Of a DNA stretch of 64,000 nt, positions 46,303 to 54,896 are shown one piece after another (position 1 is the first letter of the stretch; each line of letters opens with the position of its first letter). This stretch comes from JBBDSV01 sp040904785 (GTDB lineage Bacteria > Actinomycetota > Nitriliruptoria > Nitriliruptorales > Nitriliruptoraceae), in the NCBI GenBank assembly GCA_040904785.1, contig JBBDSV010000065.1, positions 1-64,000 of the forward strand, given 5' to 3'. Position numbers and translations under genes: made by a program. Under the pieces are notes generated by a model, which saw nothing but the letters and a program-made list of their open reading frames with translations, was not told the origin of the DNA and searched no databases.

Positions 46303-47084
46303 CGCCGACGGTGCATGAACCGTTGCAGCTCGCGGTATCGATGCCGCCCGGGCCACGGACGCTCGTGCTCGACTTCGACGGCACGCTGGCACCGATCGTC
46401 GACATTCCCGACGACGCGAGACTCGTCGACGGTGCCGACGCGGTCCTCCGCCAGCTCGGCGGGCAGGTTCCGATCATGGTGCTCTCGGGTCGGGATCTCG
46501 ACGACATCGCGCCCCGACTCGACGGTTTGCCCGTCGACGTCGCCGGCAACCACGGCGCACGCCTCGCCACCGCGGACGGCGAGCACATCGAACTCGTCGA
46601 CATCGCCGCGAGCGCGGCGACGCTGGCACAACTCGCCGAGCGCCTGGACGAGCTGCTCGGTGACGATCCGGGCTGGTTCGTCGAGGCCAAACCGACCTCG
46701 GTCGCGGTACACCACCGTCTCGTTGCCGAAGACGAGGTCGAGCTGCTGCTGCCCCGGGTCGAGGCGCTGCTCGCCGAAGCCGCACGGCAGTATCCCGGCT
46801 TCGACGTGCTGCACGGCAAGGCGGTGGTCGAGTTCCGGGTTTCTACGGTCGACAAGGGGGCAGCGGTCGACTGGTTCGTCGCACGGCATCCGAACCGACC
46901 ACCGATCGCGCTCGGCGACGACATCACCGACGAGGACGCGTTTGCTGCGGCCATACGGCACGGCGGATGCGCCATACTGGTGGGACGCGCAACGCACGAA
47001 ACGCACGCGACAACGCGTCTCGCCGATCCCCGGGCCGTCATCGACTTCCTGGCCCTGCTGGCCGACGCGCAAGCAAAGGTTTGA
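46299..47084 (+). CDS. otsB: trehalose-6-phosphate phosphatase
   Basis: HAD-family phosphatase of 261 residues that releases trehalose. Motif I is VLDFDGTLAPI (Asp25, Asp27), followed by MVLSGRDLDDI and NHGARLATADG; the C-terminal LGDDITDEDAFAAA holds the Mg-binding acidic residues. It starts with ATG overlapping the otsA stop by 4 bases, and its stop lies one base before the GTG of the GGDEF-like gene, so the three are probably co-translated. Confidence 0.96.
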   Translation: MTPTVHEPLQLAVSMPPGPRTLVLDFDGTLAPIVDIPDDARLVDGADAVLRQLGGQVPIMVLSGRDLDDIAPRLDGLPVDVAGNHGARLATADGEHIELVDIAASAATLAQLAERLDELLGDDPGWFVEAKPTSVAVHHRLVAEDEVELLLPRVEALLAEAARQYPGFDVLHGKAVVEFRVSTVDKGAAVDWFVARHPNRPPIALGDDITDEDAFAAAIRHGGCAILVGRATHETHATTRLADPRAVIDFLALLADAQAKV

Positions 47085-47085
47085 C

Positions 47086-47964
47086 GTGGCACGCCCGACG
47101 CTGTCCTCACGCACCCTGCGTGCGCTCACCCACCTCAACGACACGCTGCGGGACACCTCGAGTCGTGTCGTCGTGCTCGGCGGTGGGTTGGTCGTCTCGC
47201 TCGCCGCGCACCTGTTCCTCGATGCCCAGTTCGCCTGGGCATCAGCTCCGATCATCCTGCTGGCCGGTATCTCGGGTGGGCCCCGCCGCGCGCTCGCCGT
47301 CGCCGGTGTCGCCGCACTCGGTCACGGCGCCGTCGACGTCGTGCCCGACGGCGACTTCGCGGCGATTCCCGGCACGCTCGTCCGGGGCGTCGTGATGTTC
47401 GGCATCGGGCTGATCGGTGCCGCCGGCGCGCTCGTGGAACGGCAGCGCGAAGAGGCGATGGAACGCGCCATCAGCGAGGACCCGGTGACTGGACTGCTCA
47501 ACGTTCGGGCGTTCTATGAAGCGCTGCAGCGACTGCGCGACGAGGACCGTCCGTTCGCCATCGTGCTTGCCGACATTCGCGGGATGCGCGCGCTCAACGA
47601 CCGTTACGGCCATCCGACGGGCACCGAGGCGATGCGTGCGCTGGCCCACGTTCTGCGGCGCGCCGCCGGACCGGACGTGCTTGCGTCACGACTCGGAAGT
47701 GACGAGGTCGCCGTCGCACTCGTCAACGCCGACCGTCAGCGGTGCCGTGCCGTCGTCGAACGCATCATCGACCGACTGCACAACGAGCAGGTGGCTCTTC
47801 CCGACGGCGAACAGTTCGAGGTGCACGCGGCCTACGGTGTGGCCCGATTCCCGGAGGATGGCGACGATGAGGTCGCGGTGCTGCGTGCCGCTGATCGCGC
47901 CAAGGAACGGGCGAAGGCCGCAGGTATGGACCGTGTGGGCACCGCGGAGGGCGACGTGCTCTGA
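47086..47964 (+). CDS. membrane GGDEF-like domain protein
   Basis: A 292-residue protein with three or four N-terminal membrane segments (about 22-115) and a C-terminal diguanylate cyclase fold (about 130-285). SEDPVTGLLNVRAFYEAL is the domain opening and VLADIRGMRALNDRYGH carries the first metal Asp. The signature loop reads GSDEV (204-208) instead of GGDEF. The Gly-to-Ser change is tolerated in some active enzymes, but the final Val is unusual, so it may be a weak cyclase or a GTP or c-di-GMP sensor. Starts one base after otsB, a link that hints at signalling tied to trehalose synthesis. Confidence 0.83.
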   Translation: MARPTLSSRTLRALTHLNDTLRDTSSRVVVLGGGLVVSLAAHLFLDAQFAWASAPIILLAGISGGPRRALAVAGVAALGHGAVDVVPDGDFAAIPGTLVRGVVMFGIGLIGAAGALVERQREEAMERAISEDPVTGLLNVRAFYEALQRLRDEDRPFAIVLADIRGMRALNDRYGHPTGTEAMRALAHVLRRAAGPDVLASRLGSDEVAVALVNADRQRCRAVVERIIDRLHNEQVALPDGEQFEVHAAYGVARFPEDGDDEVAVLRAADRAKERAKAAGMDRVGTAEGDVL

Positions 47965-47974
47965 GGCGAGCGCG

Positions 47975-48703
47975 TCAGTCAGGAATGACGAGCAACCGCC
48001 GGCACTGCGGACACGTCGTCAACGTCGGTCCTGCCAACAACTCGTTGACGTCAGCCATCGACAACTCCACCCGGCACGCCGTACACGCCTGTCCCTCGAG
48101 CCTGCCGATCGCCACGCCACCGGTCCGTTTGACCACCGCGTCGTAGCGGGCGAGCAGGTCGTCAGGAAGTTCGGCGGCCTGCGCATCGCGCCCGACCTCG
48201 AGTTCGGCGAGTTCGGCGAGGATCGCGGTTGCCGCCGCGTCGCGCGCAGCCGCCAATTCGACGATGCGTGCATCTTCGGCGACGATCTCCTCGGCGAGCG
48301 CGGCCTGCTGCGCTTCGAGCTGTTCGACGCGTTCGAGCACCCCGTACAACAATTCCTCGTGCTCGTCGAGACGGCGGACGGTCGTTTCGATCTCGGCTTC
48401 GACCGACTGCATCTCCCGCTGGTTGGTCACCGTGCCGTCGTAGAGCTTCGACTTCTCGGCATCACGTCGCTGGGACAGCACGTCGATCTCGCGTTCCAGC
48501 TGCCGCTGCTCCGCTGCCGCGGTGTCCAGGTCGAGCCGCGTCGCATCATGATGGTCGCGTAGCGTCGCACGGCGCTGCTCGGCCGCGTCGAGCTGCTGCT
48601 GTTCATCGAGCGAATCGAGCTGATGCCGCAGACGGCGAATGGCCGTATCGGTGTCCTGCAACGCGAGCAGCTGGTCGAGCTGCGCCGCTGTCGGGTCACT
48701 CAC
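47975..48703 (-). CDS. coiled-coil C4 zinc-ribbon protein (Rv2229c/CT398-like)
   Basis: A 242-residue protein. The first 180 residues are an almost continuous charged coiled coil rich in Gln, Glu and Arg. The C-terminal zinc ribbon has CTAC and, 28 residues later, CPQC. This family is known from Chlamydia CT398 and mycobacterial Rv2229c; a nucleic-acid or transcription-related scaffold role has been suggested but is not settled. It starts one base after the stop of the Nif3-like gene, a pairing also seen in mycobacteria. Confidence 0.85.
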   Translation of the reverse strand: MSDPTAAQLDQLLALQDTDTAIRRLRHQLDSLDEQQQLDAAEQRRATLRDHHDATRLDLDTAAAEQRQLEREIDVLSQRRDAEKSKLYDGTVTNQREMQSVEAEIETTVRRLDEHEELLYGVLERVEQLEAQQAALAEEIVAEDARIVELAAARDAAATAILAELAELEVGRDAQAAELPDDLLARYDAVVKRTGGVAIGRLEGQACTACRVELSMADVNELLAGPTLTTCPQCRRLLVIPD

Positions 48704-48704
48704 G

Positions 48705-49823
48705 TCAGCTCCACGGCACGGTCGGGGTGCGCGAAGCTACCACCGCCGCTGTGAGGCCTTCGCGCCGTGCATCTTCGTCGAGCCGTGCGGCGAACGCGGG
48801 CATCGCGGCCGCCTCGGTCGCATGGTGACCCGCATCGATCACCGCCAGCCCCTGTTCGAGCGCATCGAGTGCGACGTGGTGTCGCAGGTCGCCGGTGACA
48901 TACACGTCAGCTTCCACGCCGCGTGCGGCGTCGAGCAGCGAGTCTCCTGCTCCCCCGACGACGGCGACCGTCGTCACCGCACGGTCGGGGTCGCCAGCGA
49001 ATCGCAAATGTGGCGCCGGCAGTCGTTCGCGGATCGCCGCGGCAACATCAGCCAGCCGTGCGGGTGTGGCGAGACGACCGACGACACCGAATCCGACTGC
49101 TGCGCCGTCGAACAGCGGCAGCAGGTCGTAGGCGACCTCCTCGTAGGGATGGGTCGCGAGCAGGGCATTGGCGACCGGGCCGGCGAGTCGGCGCGGCAGC
49201 TGCATCTCGACACGGAACTCATCTTCAGCCGCGTCTTCGCCGATGGCACCGACGAACGGATCGGCGCCCGCCAACGGCCGGAACGTGCCGATGCCACGCA
49301 CGCGGAAGCTGCAACGTTCATAGTTGCCGTCGCGACCTGCCCCGGCGGCGGCGAGCGCGTCGATGACCGCCTCGGTGTGGTCGGCAGGCACGAACGTCAC
49401 GAGCTTGCACAGGTCGCTTTCTGCCAGTTCGGTCGTAAGCGACCGGCGGTCAGCCAGGTCGAGCACGTCGGCGACCGGCTCTGAGGTGCCGCTGCCGTCA
49501 CCGGCGACGTCGAGATTCGTGTGGACAGCGGTCACGGGGATCCGCGCGGACGCCGCCTTGAGCGCCAGCCGTCCGGCAGCACTCGCCGGTGTCAGCGCCG
49601 CCAGCGGCCGGAACAGCAGCGGATGGTGGGCGACGACGAGCGTGCCGTCGACATCGGCAGCCTCGTCGAGCACACCGCCCGTCACGTCGAGCGTGACCAG
49701 CACCCGCGCTACCGGCCAGGATGGATCCCCGACTTGGAGTCCGACATGGTCCCAGGACGCGGCCCACGAAGGTGGATACCGCCGGTCGAGCAGCGCCAGC
49801 CAGTCCGCGACCGTGTTGCCCAT
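48705..49823 (-). CDS. Nif3-like dinuclear metal-centre protein (YqfO/GTP cyclohydrolase I type 2 family)
   Basis: A 372-residue member of the Nif3 family, which binds two metals in a toroidal hexamer; annotated by some databases as GTP cyclohydrolase 1 type 2, though activity is doubtful. Metal ligands appear in LVVAHHPLLFRPL, AVHTNLDVAGDG and VIDAGHHATE. The insert of about 100 residues (FVPADHTEAVIDALAAAGAG to TFRPL) is the PII-like domain of the long form. ATG at 49823 follows AAGGAG at 9 bases. Operon with the zinc-ribbon gene. Confidence 0.91.
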   Translation of the reverse strand: MGNTVADWLALLDRRYPPSWAASWDHVGLQVGDPSWPVARVLVTLDVTGGVLDEAADVDGTLVVAHHPLLFRPLAALTPASAAGRLALKAASARIPVTAVHTNLDVAGDGSGTSEPVADVLDLADRRSLTTELAESDLCKLVTFVPADHTEAVIDALAAAGAGRDGNYERCSFRVRGIGTFRPLAGADPFVGAIGEDAAEDEFRVEMQLPRRLAGPVANALLATHPYEEVAYDLLPLFDGAAVGFGVVGRLATPARLADVAAAIRERLPAPHLRFAGDPDRAVTTVAVVGGAGDSLLDAARGVEADVYVTGDLRHHVALDALEQGLAVIDAGHHATEAAAMPAFAARLDEDARREGLTAAVVASRTPTVPWS

Positions 49824-49916
49824 CGTGTCACGCTCCTTGCCGTCGGACGTCCGGCCGCAGCAGCCTACGGGGCCGCGACGTAGCATTCCTGCGGTCCCGG
49901 GCCACCGGAAGATCTG

Positions 49917-49990
49917 GGGCGGGTAGCTCAGATGGCAAGAGCGCCTCGTTTACACCGAGGAGGCCGGGGGTTCGAGACCCTCCCCGCCCA
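49917..49990 (+). tRNA. tRNA-Val (anticodon UAC)
   Basis: Acceptor GGGCGGG pairs with CCCGCCC and is followed by discriminator A. The D-arm is GCTC...GAGC, the anticodon stem CCTCG/CGAGG encloses TTTACAC with anticodon TAC (UAC, valine), and the T-arm GGGGG-TTCGAGA-CCCTC contains one G-U pair. Length is 74 bases and CCA is not encoded. It is the second valine tRNA of the window. It converges with pgi, whose stop is 21 bases away. Confidence 0.95.
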
Positions 49991-50011
49991 CACATCGCCA
50001 CAACGCGTCGC

Positions 50012-51514
50012 TCAGAGCAGATCATCGAGCGCGACGTGGGTGGCGCGCCGACCGAGTTCGTCGAACGCGGCGAGGTCGCCGGCGGCCTGGGCGCGCTTGA
50101 GCCGACCGAACGTCATGTCACGTCCCGGGATGTCGACGTCGACCGGATCGTCGCCGACAACGACGAGGAACACGCCGCGATCCCGCCCCCCCTTGTGGTA
50201 CTGGCCAGTCGAGTGCAGGTAGCGCGGACCGATCCCAACGGTCACCGGCACTTCGTAGCGCGCGCGGATTCGCGCGCCCGCACGATGCAACGCCGCCTCG
50301 TCGCCGCCGCCCGGCGTGACGAATCCGAGCAGGGCGACGTAGTCGCCGGGCGACAGGGTGTCGAGCAACGCACCCGGATCGCCCGGGCGCGGCAGTTCCT
50401 CTCCCGCCGCGAGCACCCGCTGCGTCGCCGCCTTCGCCCGCGCGACATCAGGCTGATCGAACGCATTGACGCCGAGCAAGGCGCTGCAAACCGCGGTGGC
50501 GACCTCCCAGCGCACGACCTCGGCCGCGATCGACGCCGCCCCGTCGACACGCCACCGCACGACCGGCGCATCACCGAACGAGCGGTGATCGGTGCCGTCG
50601 TCACCGGCAAGGTCCATGACAACCACGATCCGGTCGTTGCCGAACGACGCGGTGTCGGGGGTTTCGCCGAGCACAGGCAGCAGGCCGCGACCGTGCTTGC
50701 CGGTCGACTCGGCAACGAGCTGTTCGACCCATGCCGCGAAGTCGGCGAGCGTGTCCGGGACAAGCAGCGTGAGCTTGTCGCGGCCGCCCCGTGCGGCCTG
50801 GGCGAGCACGGCACCGAGTGCCGCGCCGTCGTTGACCCCGAGGTCACCAGAACGTGCGCGCTCAAGTGCATCCCGGGCTGGGGCGACGTGCGCGGCGAGG
50901 TCGATGCCGAGCAACGCCGCGGGCCACAGTCCGAACGCCGTCAGCGCCGAGAAGCGACCGCCGACATCCGGCTGGCCGTGGACGACCGCGAGGTAGTCGC
51001 GTGCGCCGACCTCGTCGAGCGCGCTGTGGGGATCGGTTACTGCCACGATGCGTCCACCAGGCGGCGTTACGCCGGCCGCCTGCAGGCGGGAGGAGAAGTA
51101 GTCGAGGTGACTGCGCGTCTCGATCGTCGTGCCGGACTTCGACGCCGGCACGAGCAGTGTCGACGTCCAGTCGCCTGCCTCGGCGGCGAGGACGGCGGCA
51201 GGATCGGTCGAGTCCAGGACGCCGAAGCTCACGGCGGACGGGTCGGCGAGCCCGGCCAGCACCTGCGGATACAGCGACGAACCGCCCATGCCGACGAGCA
51301 GTGCGCTAGTGCATCCGTCGGCGATGACCGCGCGGGCGAGCGCCTGCAAGTGGGGAATCTCTTCCACGGCGCGATCCGGGGCATCGAGCCATCCGAGCCG
51401 GTCGGTGATCTCGTCGGGCATCTCGCCCCAGGGGCGATGATCGCGTGCCCAGAGCGCGTCGACAGCGTCTCGTGCGGCCGCAGCGACGTCGCCGGAGATT
51501 TCCGGATGGTCCAT
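50012..51514 (-). CDS. pgi: glucose-6-phosphate isomerase
   Basis: Sugar isomerase of 500 residues interconverting glucose 6-phosphate and fructose 6-phosphate. GMGGSSLYPQVL (75-86) and LVPASKSGTTIETRSH with phosphate loop SKSGTT (125-130) are the SIS-type phosphate-binding motifs; ALLGVNAFDQPDV and YLHSTGQYHKGG are family stretches with catalytic Glu and His regions. The style of sequence resembles the Pgi half of cyanobacterial and actinobacterial transaldolase-Pgi proteins more than E. coli Pgi; no tal gene is adjacent. ATG at 51514 is the first codon of the conserved part. Confidence 0.9.
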   Translation of the reverse strand: MDHPEISGDVAAAARDAVDALWARDHRPWGEMPDEITDRLGWLDAPDRAVEEIPHLQALARAVIADGCTSALLVGMGGSSLYPQVLAGLADPSAVSFGVLDSTDPAAVLAAEAGDWTSTLLVPASKSGTTIETRSHLDYFSSRLQAAGVTPPGGRIVAVTDPHSALDEVGARDYLAVVHGQPDVGGRFSALTAFGLWPAALLGIDLAAHVAPARDALERARSGDLGVNDGAALGAVLAQAARGGRDKLTLLVPDTLADFAAWVEQLVAESTGKHGRGLLPVLGETPDTASFGNDRIVVVMDLAGDDGTDHRSFGDAPVVRWRVDGAASIAAEVVRWEVATAVCSALLGVNAFDQPDVARAKAATQRVLAAGEELPRPGDPGALLDTLSPGDYVALLGFVTPGGGDEAALHRAGARIRARYEVPVTVGIGPRYLHSTGQYHKGGRDRGVFLVVVGDDPVDVDIPGRDMTFGRLKRAQAAGDLAAFDELGRRATHVALDDLL

Positions 51515-51652
51515 CGGTACTCGCCCGATCGGTGGGACGGCCGAGCCTAACGCGACGGATCGATAGCCTCGCGGCGCCCCGGCAACGCCGCCTCGTGAGT
51601 GCGGATCGCCGGCGACTGTCAGACGGATGCCCGGGATGGGCTGGACCCAAGG

Positions 51653-52567
51653 ATGCGACCGCCGATGCTGCGAGAACTTCCGGACGGCGTGTCGCCGGGT
51701 GGACGGTTCGCGACGTGGTCGGCTCCCGCACCCCGGTACGTGGTCTGCGATGTCGACGGCACGCTCGTCGGCTCGTCGGCCGGTGCGAGCGAGGCGGTCG
51801 TTCGCGCCGTCCGCGCCGCACAGGCGCGCGGGATCGCCGTCGGCGTAGCGACCGGCCGGATGCGTGCGGCGACACGCGCATTGCGCGCGCAACTCAACAT
51901 CGACGGGCCGCACATCCATTTCGACGGCGCGGCGGTCCATCACGAGCACGGCGTGCTCGACTCCCGGCCCCTGCAGTTGGACGACGCCGCGGCCCTGCTC
52001 GACCTGGTGCGTGGCGTCGCCGACGCGTACGTCGAGTTCTACACGGCCGACACGTATGTCGTCTCGGCGCACGACGAACGCGCAGCGGCGCACTGGCAGA
52101 TGCTGGGGCAGCAACCGGCGGCGGTTGCACACGACGCGGGCGATCTTGCGGGCCACGTCTGGCTCAAGGCGACCATCGTCACGTTCGACCAGGGCCGACG
52201 ACGCCGCGAACGGTTGGCGAAGGCCGTCGCCGCGCTCGGACTCCGCGCCGGCGCATCGACGTCACCTCGGACACCCGATCTCGCCTACCTCAACGTGACT
52301 GATCCGGGCGTCGACAAGGGGTGGGGTGTGGTGCGCGCGGCGAGCTATCTCGGCGTCGAGCTGACCCGGGTCATGGCGGTGGGCGACGCACCCAATGACC
52401 TTCCGATGTTGACGCGGGCAGGCACCGCTGTCGCGATGGGGCAGGCCGCACGCGACGTGCGGGATACCGCGCACCTGGTCGTCGAGGACATCGACCATGA
52501 CGGTGCCGCGACGGCACTGCGGGCGGCAGCCACCTGGAACGATCAGGACGTGCCGGGAACGCTGTAG
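51653..52567 (+). CDS. Cof-type HAD phosphatase
   Basis: Haloacid dehalogenase-superfamily hydrolase, subfamily IIB, of about 304 residues. Motif I is YVVCDVDGTLVGSS, motif II GVATGRM, motif III lies near KGWGVVRAA and motif IV is MAVGDAPNDLPMLTRAG with the two metal Asp residues. These enzymes act on sugar phosphates, flavin or nucleotide precursors; no substrate is suggested by context. ATG 51653 or 51665 are the plausible starts, neither with a strong ribosome site. The C-terminus overlaps the convergent guaB by 25 bases. Confidence 0.87.
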   Translation: MRPPMLRELPDGVSPGGRFATWSAPAPRYVVCDVDGTLVGSSAGASEAVVRAVRAAQARGIAVGVATGRMRAATRALRAQLNIDGPHIHFDGAAVHHEHGVLDSRPLQLDDAAALLDLVRGVADAYVEFYTADTYVVSAHDERAAAHWQMLGQQPAAVAHDAGDLAGHVWLKATIVTFDQGRRRRERLAKAVAALGLRAGASTSPRTPDLAYLNVTDPGVDKGWGVVRAASYLGVELTRVMAVGDAPNDLPMLTRAGTAVAMGQAARDVRDTAHLVVEDIDHDGAATALRAAATWNDQDVPGTL

Positions 52568-54036
52568 TTCGGCGCCTCGTGGACGACATCGAGGTCGTGC
52601 ACGTGCGATTCGCGCGCTCCGGCCGCAGACTGCCGTACGAACCGCGCCCGCTGCGCCAGTGCGGCCAGGGTCGGTGCCCCCAGGTAGCCCATGCCGGATC
52701 GCAGCCCACCGACGAGCTGGCCGGTGACTTCGGCGACGCTGCCGCGATACGGCAGCAATCCGGAAACTCCCTCGGGGACGAGCTTGGAGGGTTGCGACGC
52801 CTCGGCGGCGCTGCCGCCGATCTTGTCTGCCTGGAAGTAGCGGTCGGCGGAACCGTCGCGCATCGCGTCGATCGATCCCATGCCGCGGTATTCCTTGTAG
52901 CGGCGGCCGCCGACGAGCACGAGTTCGCCCGGCGATTCGTCGGTGCCGGCAAGCAGATTGCCGACCATCACCGCGGTCGCGCCGGCCGCCAGCGCCTTGA
53001 CGACGTCGCCGGAATAGCGGATCCCACCGTCGGCGACGATCCCCACGCCGCGCTCCGCGGCCGCGTGCGCGCATTCGAGCACGGCGGTGAACTGGGGCAT
53101 CCCGACGCCGGTGACCACACGCGTCGTGCAGATCGATCCGGGTCCGACACCGACCTTGACGACGTCGGCGCCATGATCGACGCATGCAGCGACGCCATCG
53201 GGTGTCGCGACATTGCCGACCATGAGGACGACGTCGTCGAAGCGATCCTTGAGCTTCGCGGCGAACTCGAGCACACCGGCGGCGTGGCCGTGTGCCGAGT
53301 CGATCGACAGCAGGTCGACGCCGGCGGCGACGAGCTTCTCGGCACGTTCCTCGCCATCCGGACCAACACCGACGGCAGCCGCACACAACAGGCGACCGCG
53401 GGCATCCTTGGCTGCAGCGGGATACGTGCGAACCTTCTCAATGTCTTTGAACGTGAACATGCCGGTCAAGATCCCGGCGTCATCGATGATCGGCAGCTTC
53501 TCGACCCGGTGGTCCTGCATGATCTCGCGCGCCTGATCCAGCGTGGTGCCGGGTCGCGCCGTCACGAGCCCTTCGGTGGTCATCGAATCGCGCACGGACG
53601 ACGTCGCGTCGACGTCGAGACGCAGGTCGCGGTTGGTGATGATGCCCACGAGCCGGCCGTCACCGTCGACGACGGGGAATCCGGACACGCGGTAGCGCGC
53701 CATGAGGTCGAATGCGGTCGCGACCGGGTCGTCCGGCCGCAATGTCACCGGATCGACGATGAATCCGGACTCGGAGCGCTTGACCGCTTCGACCATCGCC
53801 GCCTGCGCATCGGCCGACACGCTCTTGTGGATGACACCGAGCCCGCCCTGTCGCGCGAGCGCGACCGCCATCGCCGTTTCCGACACCTTGTCCATCGCGG
53901 CCGACAACAGTGGCAGTCGCAGTTCAATGCGCGGGTGCAAGCGAGTGGAGACATCGACGTCACGCGGCAACACCGCCGACGCCTGGGGCGTGAGCAGCAC
54001 GTCGTCGTAGCTGAGTGCTTCAGGGATCTCGATCAC
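52543..54036 (-). CDS. guaB: IMP dehydrogenase
   Basis: Rate-limiting enzyme of guanine nucleotide synthesis, oxidising IMP to XMP with NAD. The 497-residue protein begins [19 protein letters not shown]-domain pair follows (about 95-210, with ITNRDLRLD), then the catalytic loop [20 protein letters not shown] with active-site Cys303, and [18 protein letters not shown]. The flap [17 protein letters not shown] is present. GTG at 54036 has GCGAGG upstream and a -10-like TAGGAT (54062-54067). Confidence 0.97.
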   Translation of the reverse strand: MIEIPEALSYDDVLLTPQASAVLPRDVDVSTRLHPRIELRLPLLSAAMDKVSETAMAVALARQGGLGVIHKSVSADAQAAMVEAVKRSESGFIVDPVTLRPDDPVATAFDLMARYRVSGFPVVDGDGRLVGIITNRDLRLDVDATSSVRDSMTTEGLVTARPGTTLDQAREIMQDHRVEKLPIIDDAGILTGMFTFKDIEKVRTYPAAAKDARGRLLCAAAVGVGPDGEERAEKLVAAGVDLLSIDSAHGHAAGVLEFAAKLKDRFDDVVLMVGNVATPDGVAACVDHGADVVKVGVGPGSICTTRVVTGVGMPQFTAVLECAHAAAERGVGIVADGGIRYSGDVVKALAAGATAVMVGNLLAGTDESPGELVLVGGRRYKEYRGMGSIDAMRDGSADRYFQADKIGGSAAEASQPSKLVPEGVSGLLPYRGSVAEVTGQLVGGLRSGMGYLGAPTLAALAQRARFVRQSAAGARESHVHDLDVVHEAPNYSVPGTS

Positions 54037-54061
54037 GACAGCCTCGCCAGCGGGTGGGTCG

Positions 54062-54067
54062 ATCCTA
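54062..54067 (-). promoter_or_regulatory. -10 element of guaB
   Basis: TAGGAT on the minus strand, 25 bases upstream of the guaB GTG, fits TANNNT. A GCGAGG ribosome site lies between. The -35 is unclear. Confidence 0.4.
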
Positions 54068-54119
54068 CCGGCGACGGCGGGGTCTCTGGCGGGTCTGACC
54101 CCCGCGACAGGTCGTGGCG

Positions 54120-54896
54120 TCAGCCGTCACCAGGTGGGCGGCGTGCCTCCAGCAGCGGGATCGCGGCGATCTTGGCCGCGGTCAGTTCGTCCCAGCGGAC
54201 ACGTGCGGGACGCCAGTCGGCGGGGCGTGGCACGCGAATCACCGCGGTGGGTGTCACGATCACATCGACGTGGAGGTCGTGTGCGGTCACCGGGATCTCG
54301 CCAGCGGCGACGACCTGCACGTCGTGGACGGTGGTCACGACCTGCGTTGCGGTGCTTATCAGGCCCGCCTCGGTCGCGACGGCGAACTCGAGGTCACTGA
54401 ATCCGCCCCCTTTGCCGAGGCGGCGCCCGTCGCGGCCGACGGCGACGCAGCCGGTGACCACGACGTCGACCGGTGCGAGATCGTCGAGCGGCACCTGGCG
54501 TGCCGAGCGTTGCGCCCCGGCGATGGACGATGCGCGACGGGGCGTGTCGGCGAGGTCGTCGGGATCGAGGAGGTAGAACGGCGCGATATCCGCCAGCCGC
54601 GGCACGGCCATGTAGACACGCTTGCCGTCTTCGAGCGCCCGCTGACGCACCGGCCACTGCGGGCTGTCGGGATTGACCTTGATCGTCGTCGCGTGCTGCC
54701 AGATGTCGAGGTGCCGCAGGCGGTCGGCGGCGGCCTCGGCACCGACGAAGTTGCTGATCCGGTGGCGCGCACCGGGAAATCGGGTCACGCCCGCGGCGGC
54801 CAGTCGCGCCCAGCTGGCCTCCCGCAGTGCCGCTTTCGCCGCCAGCAGCTCCTGGTCGCCCCCGGCGTCGTGGTCGTGGCGCCGCGTGGGGGTCAC
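54120..54896 (-). CDS. 5-formyltetrahydrofolate cyclo-ligase family protein
   Basis: A 258-residue protein of the MTHFS fold, which converts 5-formyl-THF to 5,10-methenyl-THF using ATP. The signature VVTGCVAVGRDGRRLGKGGGFSD (given as VVTGCVAVGRDG and RLGKGGGFSDLE) is clear. The N-terminus SWARLAAAGVTRFPGARHRI and the C-terminal HDLHVDVIVTPTAVIRVPRP resemble the longer actinobacterial/archaeal subgroup rather than the 190-residue YgfA enzyme, so a different folate or one-carbon substrate is possible. GTG start overlaps the rmuC stop as GTGA. Confidence 0.84.
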   Translation of the reverse strand: MTPTRRHDHDAGGDQELLAAKAALREASWARLAAAGVTRFPGARHRISNFVGAEAAADRLRHLDIWQHATTIKVNPDSPQWPVRQRALEDGKRVYMAVPRLADIAPFYLLDPDDLADTPRRASSIAGAQRSARQVPLDDLAPVDVVVTGCVAVGRDGRRLGKGGGFSDLEFAVATEAGLISTATQVVTTVHDVQVVAAGEIPVTAHDLHVDVIVTPTAVIRVPRPADWRPARVRWDELTAAKIAAIPLLEARRPPGDG

